From Desulfuromonadaceae bacterium UBA6124 (GTDB taxonomy: Bacteria; Desulfobacterota; Desulfuromonadia; Desulfuromonadales; Trichloromonadaceae), in the NCBI GenBank assembly GCA_002423365.1, contig DIVU01000364.1, positions 1 through 6,628 of the forward strand: 6,628 nucleotides of DNA. The letters run 5' to 3'. The notes under the pieces were generated by a model. That model saw nothing but the letters and a program-made list of their open reading frames with translations. It searched no databases and was not told the DNA's origin. Below, in pieces: positions 1-4,261 of the stretch. Position numbers and translations under genes: made by a program. Position 1 is the stretch's first letter; each line of letters opens with the position of its first letter.

Positions 1-107
1 ATGCCCTTCTGATCCGTTATGATCGCTCGATAACGTTCGGCGAGGCCGGTCAGCTCATCCTCGGACAGATCGGCATGAGTAATGAGTATGGTTTCGTATC
101 TCCTCAA
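1..107 (-). CDS. rpsF: Ribosomal protein bS6, N-terminal fragment (35 codons, cut by window edge)
   Basis: On the reverse strand an open frame begins with TTG at 107-105 and reads MRRYETILITHADLSEDE and on to position 1 without a stop. This matches the conserved bS6 start (MRxYE followed by a hydrophobic strand and a DLSEDE-like helix start). bS6 is a 30S subunit protein that pairs with bS18 on the platform. The start is fixed by a near-perfect Shine-Dalgarno AAAGGAGG (reverse complement of 116-123), eight bases before the TTG. The TTG start is less common but agrees with both the RBS and the family alignment. In most genomes rpsF heads an operon with ssb and/or rpsR and rplI, which would lie beyond the left edge. 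It is divergent from the polysaccharide cluster and probably unrelated to it in function. Identification rests on about 35 residues but the match is characteristic. Confidence 0.88.
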   Translation of the reverse strand, partial: MRRYETILITHADLSEDELTGLAERYRAIITDQKG

Positions 108-133
108 TGTTCTTTCCTCCTTTCGGCTCTATA

Positions 134-152
134 GCCCGGACTGGGTCCGGGC
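134..152 (-). promoter_or_regulatory. Hairpin in the rpsF leader
   Basis: Perfect 7-bp inverted repeat GCCCGGA / TCCGGGC with a five-base loop, directly upstream of the rpsF ribosome-binding site. On the rpsF transcript it would form a stable stem 12 bases before the Shine-Dalgarno. In many bacteria the S6:S18 complex represses its own operon by binding a structured leader that carries a CCG motif. This stem contains CCGG, but the motif is in the stem rather than an exposed loop, so the regulatory reading is only a possibility. Confidence 0.4.
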
Positions 153-184
153 AAGGAGAGTCCCTCTCTGAATTTTGGTTACCT

Positions 185-213
185 TCTATAATACGTCTCC
201 GCAGAAATCAAGA
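185..213 (-). promoter_or_regulatory. Candidate sigma-70 promoter for rpsF
   Basis: On the reverse strand TCTTGA (complement of 208-213) and TATAGA (complement of 185-190) are separated by 17 bases, a fair -35/-10 pair. Transcription would start near 178 and give a leader of about 70 bases containing the 134-152 hairpin. The overlapping reverse-strand TATTAT (188-193) is an alternative -10. The position relative to rpsF is sensible, but the call rests on motif matching alone. Confidence 0.4.
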
Positions 214-251
214 CTTTTCGCAGGGGAGAATGCAATGGATTTCGCTCATGG

Positions 252-270
252 TCACATTGCGCTCACATTG
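252..270 (+). promoter_or_regulatory. Direct repeat TCACATTG x2, 11-bp pitch; possible regulator site
   Basis: TCACATTG occurs at 252-259 and again at 263-270, so the repeats are 11 bp apart, one helical turn. They end three bases before a candidate -35 (TTGACT, 274-279). Tandem half-sites with this pitch just upstream of a -35 are typical of OmpR/PhoB-family response regulators. No regulator is encoded in the window, so the binding protein is unknown and the role is inferred. Confidence 0.35.
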
Positions 271-273
271 TCC

Positions 274-302
274 TTGACTTAAATAGGTCTGTTGCTTAAA
301 AA
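274..302 (+). promoter_or_regulatory. Candidate promoter for the polysaccharide cluster
   Basis: TTGACT (274-279) is a good -35. Seventeen bases downstream is TAAAAA (297-302), a weak -10. It sits in the divergent gap, points toward the phosphatase gene, and is preceded by the TCACATTG direct repeat. A strong -35 with a poor -10 and adjacent operator-like repeats would fit an activated promoter. An alternative is the perfect TATAAT at 187-192, but that lacks a recognisable -35. The rest of the 108-442 gap shows no convincing gene. Confidence 0.3.
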
Positions 303-442
303 AGGAGTCTGTAAAAGCACTTCCCTGCGACGGGAACGTGTTCGGGTAGAGATTAGGGTTCTGAAGCATGGCCGGAAGGAAGGATGAGATCGCAACAGCA
401 ATCGGTGGAGATGTAACCGAGAGAGCGGAGCCGTGTGTGGAA

Positions 443-1255
443 ATGATTGACATGCACAGCCACATCCTGCCCGGCCTGGACGACGGCGCCGCCGACTGGA
501 AGCAGGCGGTCGCGATGGCGCGCGTCGCCGCCGAAGACGGCATCGCGGAGATGGTGTGCACCCCCCACTGGGTCCTCGGGAAGTACGAAAACAGCCGGGG
601 AAAGATCCTTCCCTGTCTTGCCGAGTTCAAGGCCCGCCTGGCCGTTGAGAAGATTCCGCTGAAGATCCACCCGGGCGCGGAGCTTCGGATTGACACCACC
701 CTTCTGCAACGCCTCAAGGCCGGCCAACTTCTCACCCTCAATAACGGCAGCGGCTACATCCTGCTGGAGCTCCCGGACGACGGCCTCCCGTCCGATCTTC
801 ACCATTTCCTCTGGGAACTGCAGGTCAACGGCTTTCGGCCGATCCTGAGCCACGTGGAGAGAAATCCGCTCATCAGGGAAAATCCCGGGCGGCTCGTTGA
901 TTGGGTCGAGCGGGGAATTCTCACGCAGATTACGGCAGCCAGCCTGCAATCCGGCTTCGCCCGCGAGATCCGGGAGTTCGCCGTTTTTCTCGTGGAGCAT
1001 CGCCTCGTGCACATGCTGGTCACCGATACCCACAGCCTCCGAATGCGCAGGCCGGAGCTCTCCGGCGCCCGCCGCGTGATCGAAAACCTGATGGGATCGG
1101 AAACGGCAAACCGGATGGTCCGCGAGACCCCGAGGCATATTCTCCGGGGCGAGCCCGTAGCGGTCGAAGACCCGGTCCCGATCGAAGAGCGAAAAAAGAA
1201 AGGGAGGCTGCGGTCCTTTCTGCGGACCAGCCGGGTATCGGGATGGATTTCGTAA
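443..1255 (+). CDS. PHP-type protein-tyrosine phosphatase (CpsB/YwqE/PhpA family)
   Basis: A 270-residue metal-dependent phosphatase of the PHP superfamily, expected to dephosphorylate the tyrosine tail of the BY-kinase encoded at the end of this cluster. The family signature opens the protein: DMHSHILPGLDDGA with His5, His7 and Asp14. Further probable metal ligands are His42 (TPH), Glu80 (GAE), His137 (LSHVERN) and Asp195/His197 (TDTHS), and LLELP at about 107-111 is typical of CpsB proteins. No signal peptide is present, so it acts in the cytoplasm. An in-frame ATG at 368 would add 25 residues. I prefer 443 because homologues begin at this point and because codons 368-442 have only about half G/C at third positions, unlike the strongly GC3-rich gene body. 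The RBS at 443 is weak (GGAG 12 bases upstream), so 368 remains possible. The last ~30 residues are basic (ERKKKGRLRSFLRTSR). Myxococcus PhpA, a relative, is known to affect exopolysaccharide production. Confidence 0.9.
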   Translation: MIDMHSHILPGLDDGAADWKQAVAMARVAAEDGIAEMVCTPHWVLGKYENSRGKILPCLAEFKARLAVEKIPLKIHPGAELRIDTTLLQRLKAGQLLTLNNGSGYILLELPDDGLPSDLHHFLWELQVNGFRPILSHVERNPLIRENPGRLVDWVERGILTQITAASLQSGFAREIREFAVFLVEHRLVHMLVTDTHSLRMRRPELSGARRVIENLMGSETANRMVRETPRHILRGEPVAVEDPVPIEERKKKGRLRSFLRTSRVSGWIS

Positions 1256-1283
1256 AAGAATTTTCTTGATATTTGTAAAAATA

Positions 1284-1316
1284 ATTGATACTTGGTTCGC
1301 AAAATACAGTATCAAT
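1284..1316. promoter_or_regulatory. Perfect 9-bp palindrome in AT-rich gap; possible operator
   Basis: ATTGATACT (1284-1292) and AGTATCAAT (1308-1316) are perfect inverted repeats around a 15-base spacer. They lie in an AT-rich island between the phosphatase and the small secreted protein. A related half-site, TTGATATTTG, occurs at 1266-1275, 19 bases before TTGATACTTG (1285-1294). A U-tract does not follow, so a terminator is unlikely. The layout suggests an operator, possibly with a promoter whose -35 is one of the TTGATA copies (1266-1271 or 1285-1290). No -10 is convincing. Confidence 0.4.
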
Positions 1317-1378
1317 CACACCGTCTATTCAAGATTACAGACAAAGGGTCTCATATCGATTCATTGGGGAGGGTCATC

Positions 1379-1948
1379 ATGAGAAAGAAGAGCGTTTTGC
1401 GCGGACTGAGGGTGTGCTTCGTCGTCCTGCTTTTTGTGTTCGCCATCGGCGCCGCGTCGGCGCAGGCGGCCACGCAGGGCGATGTGGCGTTGAACCTGGC
1501 CAACCTGCTGGGTTTGAGCCTTCCCCCGGGGGCGACGGCGGCGGATGCGATCAGCGCCCTGAATGCAGTGGGGATCGTGCCGTGTGGAGGAAGCTGGAGT
1601 GCCAGTGCCCCTGCGGACAGCAGTTTCATCGGCTGCCTCTATAGCTCCGTCCAGGCTTCTATCACGGCGGGCAGGATTCCCGCCGGGGCGGGCCGCGGCT
1701 CGGCTTCGGCAAACGTTGCGGCGGCCTGCACGATGGCGGGCATTCCCGCCAATACCGCCGTGAACGCCATCACCGGCGCCGGTGGCAACGCGGCCCAGGC
1801 CAACAGCGGCGCGTCGTACGGCGCGTCCGTGGCGGCCGGCGGTCCCGGCGGCGGTCCCGGCGGTTTCGGGCCGGGCGGCTTGGGTTTTGGCGGCGCGGGT
1901 GGCGCCGGCGGTGGCGGCGGCGGAGGAACGGTTTCGCCCAGCCGGTAA
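1379..1948 (+). CDS. Small secreted glycine-tailed protein of unknown function
   Basis: A 189-residue protein that I do not recognise as a named family. The start at ATG 1379 is well supported: GGGGAGGG lies five bases upstream, and the first residues form a classical signal peptide (MRKKSVLRGLR, then a hydrophobic core at about 12-26, with cleavage likely after SAQA at about 30). The upstream in-frame start at 1292 lies inside the palindrome and is rejected. The mature protein has two parts. Residues 31-135 are a small, Ala-rich, probably helical domain (QGDVALNLANLLGL, then DAISALNAVGIVPCGGSW) with three cysteines at about 69, 86 and 117. From about 144 to 183 comes a low-complexity tail of GGP, GPGG and poly-Gly repeats, ending TVSPSR. 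There is no lipobox, membrane anchor or SLH motif. Location between phosphatase and export genes suggests a periplasmic or extracellular role in polysaccharide export or matrix attachment, which is inference only. Confidence 0.8.
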   Translation: MRKKSVLRGLRVCFVVLLFVFAIGAASAQAATQGDVALNLANLLGLSLPPGATAADAISALNAVGIVPCGGSWSASAPADSSFIGCLYSSVQASITAGRIPAGAGRGSASANVAAACTMAGIPANTAVNAITGAGGNAAQANSGASYGASVAAGGPGGGPGGFGPGGLGFGGAGGAGGGGGGGTVSPSR

Positions 1949-2012
1949 CCAAACCCGATCTTTCACCGAATGCTTCGACGATTGATTTGCCACGACTTCA
2001 GAGAGGTGAGAC

Positions 2013-3269
2013 ATGAACAGAAAATGGATCGTACCGCTCATTTTGGTGATTTTTGCCTTGACGGCCTTCCCGGTGGCGGTGTCTGCCGAAGGGCTGTATG
2101 CGAATCCGCCAGTCGGTAAGGGGAACATCAAGGTCGGCCCGCTGGAGGTTCACCCCTCCATCGGCGTGACGGGCACCTACACGGACAATGTTTATCAGAA
2201 TTACGACGGCAAGGAGAAGGAGAGCAGTTTCATCACGACCGTCTCCCCGGCGCTGCAACTGATTCTGCCGTTCGCCGGCCGCCACAATGTTCAGGCGGGA
2301 TACCTGGCCGACATCAACAGGTATTCGAATTTCAGCGAAAACGACTACGTCCGTCAGACCGCGAACGCGAGCGTGAATCTCGATTTTCCGGGCGGCCTGC
2401 TCTTTACCGTCAGCGATGTGTTCGTCGCTTCCGAGGTCATCCGCAGGTGGAAGGAGCAGCCGGGCCTCGGCGGCGGGAACGACCCCTACCGCGCCAAGCC
2501 GTACAACTCGAACGACTTCCTGACCAAGGCCAAATATCAGTTTGCCGAACGCTGGGCGGCGGCCCTCTGGTACAACTTCTACAAGTACGACTACGACAAG
2601 GAGTACGACAAGACCGGCAGCTATGACCGACACCTCGGCGGCACGTCGCTGTTCTATCGCTTCACGCCCAGGACCGATGCGCTCCTCGAATACCAGTACT
2701 CGACCGTGAAATATCCCGACAACCGGTTTTACGACAACAAGAACAACACGGTCTATGTGGGCGTCGGGTTCGACCCCAGCGCGATGATCAACGGGTACGC
2801 GAAAGTCGGCTGGACGCAGAAGAAATACGACGAGAAGTTCGCGGGGAAGGACGACGAGTTCAACACGTTCTCGGCGCAGATCGACCTGGGCTACAACATC
2901 ACGCCCAATGACGTGGTCAATTTCCGGGGCATCCGGGTGATCGACGAGGATTTGGACACGAACGCGCCCTATACCCGCAGCGACGTCTCGATCGGCTACA
3001 GCCACATCATGTCGATGAACAACAAGATCCGGCCCAATGCGCGCGTCGGCTATGCGAAACACGAATTCGACGGGTGGGCGACGGATGTCAACGGGGCCCT
3101 CAAGCAGCGGGACGACAAGGTCCTTTATGCGACGGTCGGCGTGGACTATGCCATGCAGCCCTGGCTGATGTGGAGCCTCGGCTACACGTACCGGAACCAG
3201 GACTCCAACTTCATCCGCTACGACTACGACGAGAACCGCGTGTTCCTGAACGCAACGCTCGCGTTTTAA
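2013..3269 (+). CDS. Outer-membrane beta-barrel protein of exopolysaccharide operons (BBP2_2-like)
   Basis: A 418-residue outer-membrane barrel. The start is fixed by AGAGGTGAG just upstream of ATG 2013 and by a signal peptide (MNRKWIV, hydrophobic core, cleavage after VSA at about 25). The mature protein opens with LEVHPSIGVTGTYTDNVYQN, the 'P-x-hydrophobic-G-v-x-x-YTDNv' pattern of the putative beta-barrel porin 2 family common in exopolysaccharide and exosortase loci. The rest consists of alternating, Tyr/Asp/Asn-rich amphipathic strands (for example YKYDYDKEYDK, GYSHIMSMNNKIRPNARVGY), and it ends NRVFLNATLAF with the terminal Phe expected for BAM insertion. It sits 64 bases after the glycine-tailed gene and just upstream of the OPX gene. 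Since that OPX protein lacks an outer-membrane helix, this barrel is the likely exit channel, as proposed for Wzp barrels in Myxococcus. A structural or adhesin-like role is an alternative. Confidence 0.85.
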   Translation: MNRKWIVPLILVIFALTAFPVAVSAEGLYANPPVGKGNIKVGPLEVHPSIGVTGTYTDNVYQNYDGKEKESSFITTVSPALQLILPFAGRHNVQAGYLADINRYSNFSENDYVRQTANASVNLDFPGGLLFTVSDVFVASEVIRRWKEQPGLGGGNDPYRAKPYNSNDFLTKAKYQFAERWAAALWYNFYKYDYDKEYDKTGSYDRHLGGTSLFYRFTPRTDALLEYQYSTVKYPDNRFYDNKNNTVYVGVGFDPSAMINGYAKVGWTQKKYDEKFAGKDDEFNTFSAQIDLGYNITPNDVVNFRGIRVIDEDLDTNAPYTRSDVSIGYSHIMSMNNKIRPNARVGYAKHEFDGWATDVNGALKQRDDKVLYATVGVDYAMQPWLMWSLGYTYRNQDSNFIRYDYDENRVFLNATLAF

Positions 3270-3294
3270 ACGGGAAGGAAAAAGACAATCCGTT

Positions 3295-4170
3295 ATGGCC
3301 ATCCATAGAGAATCGCCCCTTCTGCGCCTGGGATCCACCCGGGCGATGAAGGGGTTCTTTTTGTGTCTTATCGCGCTCTGCCTCGTCTGGCTCTTTCCCG
3401 CAACGCTTCCCGCCCAGAGCGATTACCTGATCGGCAAGGAAGACGTCCTCGAAATCATGGTCTGGGGCCACGACGACCTGAAGAGGACGATGCCGGTTTC
3501 GCTCGAAGGGATGATCTCCTTTCCGCTGATCGGGGAGATCCGCGCGGAGGGAATCTCGACGGTCGCGCTGGAGAAGGTGATCGCGGCGAAGCTGGGGGAG
3601 GGGTACATCGTCAATCCCCAGGTCACGGCCACGGTGAAGGAGCACAAGAGCCAGCGGGTCTTCGTGATGGGGGAGGTCAACCAGCCGGGCACCTACGCCG
3701 TCACGCGCGAGAACAACCTTCTCTTTGTCCTTTCCCAGGCCGGCGGGCCGACCAAGGAGGCGGGCGAAGAGTTGGTGATCATCCGGCCCGGCAGGCGCGT
3801 CGATCGGGCGCTGACGCTCGAGGAGGCGGAGAAGGCCAAAGAGCAGATCATCCAGGCGAACCTGCGGGACGTCCTTGCCGGCGACCAGAAGAGCAACATG
3901 GCGATCCGCGACGGGGACACCGTCATCGTCTCGAAGATGCCCTACTTCTTCGTGATGGGTGAGGTCAAGACCCCCGGCAAGTACAACCTCGAGCGCGGGA
4001 CGACCGTGCTCAACGCCATCAGCATGGGCGGCGGCCTGACGCCGCTGGCCGCGCCGAAACGCACGAAGATCACGCGCGAGCAGGACGGCAGGAAGGTCGA
4101 AATCCCCATCACCATGGAGACGCTGGTCCTCCCCGGCGACACCATCGTCGTCCCCCAAAGCTTTTTCTAG
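3295..4170 (+). CDS. Short polysaccharide export (OPX/Wza-like) periplasmic protein with two SLBB domains
   Basis: A 291-residue outer-membrane polysaccharide export family protein. After a signal peptide (core at about 20-34, cleavage near PAQS at 39-42) comes the Poly_export domain, about 43-120, beginning DYLIGKEDVLEIMVWG. The first SLBB domain begins at 121 (RVFVMGEVNQPGTY) and the second at 217 (YFFVMGEVKTPGKY); the protein ends LPGDTIVVPQSFF. It stops right after the second SLBB and lacks the C-terminal amphipathic helix that lets E. coli Wza (about 360 residues in its mature form) span the outer membrane. No lipobox cysteine is placed correctly (IALC sits in the hydrophobic core), so it should be a soluble or loosely attached periplasmic ring. 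Start choice: ATG 3295 has an AAGGAA RBS but 14 bases away. ATG 3346 gives a tidier signal peptide (MKGFFLCLIAL) but has no RBS and lies inside a strong hairpin. The start is therefore uncertain by 17 residues. Confidence 0.9.
   Translation: MAIHRESPLLRLGSTRAMKGFFLCLIALCLVWLFPATLPAQSDYLIGKEDVLEIMVWGHDDLKRTMPVSLEGMISFPLIGEIRAEGISTVALEKVIAAKLGEGYIVNPQVTATVKEHKSQRVFVMGEVNQPGTYAVTRENNLLFVLSQAGGPTKEAGEELVIIRPGRRVDRALTLEEAEKAKEQIIQANLRDVLAGDQKSNMAIRDGDTVIVSKMPYFFVMGEVKTPGKYNLERGTTVLNAISMGGGLTPLAAPKRTKITREQDGRKVEIPITMETLVLPGDTIVVPQSFF
3316..3362 (+). terminator. Terminator-like hairpin with U-tract inside the OPX 5' coding region
   Basis: Positions 3316-3332 and 3338-3354 pair over 17 positions (CCCCTTC with GAAGGGG outside, CGCCTGGG with CCCGGGCG inside). 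There is a U-U/G-A mismatch pair, one G-U wobble and a five-base loop ATCCA. It is followed at once by TTCTTTTT (3355-3362). This has the form of an intrinsic terminator but lies within the signal-peptide codons of the OPX gene and contains ATG 3346. It may act as a partial terminator or attenuator, or as a block on the internal start. Translation from 3295 would open it. Confidence 0.5.
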
Positions 4171-4207
4171 CAGCCTCCCGGGGGCGGATTTCAAAATTGG
4201 TTTGTGG

Positions 4208-4240
4208 TTTGGGTCACGGCTCCCAACAATCGCACCCAAA
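4208..4240 (+). promoter_or_regulatory. Small inverted repeat in the leader of the kinase gene
   Basis: TTTGGGT (4208-4214) and ACCCAAA (4234-4240) form a perfect 7-bp stem with a 19-base loop in the 91-base gap between the OPX and kinase genes, about 10 bases before the AAGGAA Shine-Dalgarno. It could be an mRNA stem affecting translation of the kinase or a protein site. The stem is weak and the role unknown. Confidence 0.25.
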
Positions 4241-4261
4241 AAGGTAGGCAAAGGAAAACGC

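Noticed and set aside
187..192. Perfect forward TATAAT as the main cluster promoter
   Set aside because: No recognisable -35 lies 15-19 bases upstream and there is no TGn extension. The same bases also fit the reverse-strand rpsF promoter, so it was kept only as an alternative.
1292..1378. N-terminal extension of the glycine-tailed protein from an upstream in-frame start at 1292
   Set aside because: The extension codons are AT-rich and overlap the palindrome, no RBS precedes the start, and the signal peptide and strong RBS both mark 1379.
1831..1927. GGC/GGT-rich repeats as a tandem repeat array or CRISPR-like element
   Set aside because: They are imperfect Gly/Pro codon repeats in frame within the secreted protein, without uniform units or spacers.
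1998..3338. Long reverse-strand open frame of 446 codons opposite the barrel gene
   Set aside because: It is antisense to a well-supported gene, its translation is rich in Val/Arg/Asp/Gly with no recognisable domain, and it arises from the GC3 bias of the forward gene.
3355..3390. Lipoprotein signal in the OPX protein (IALC or LFLC-like cysteines)
   Set aside because: The cysteines lie within the hydrophobic core, with Leu at -1 and more hydrophobic residues after them, so no proper lipobox is formed.
4202..4261. Extension of the kinase from TTG 4202
   Set aside because: No RBS precedes it. ATG 4262 has AAGGAA at the right distance, and the protein then begins like other Wzz/Wzc proteins.
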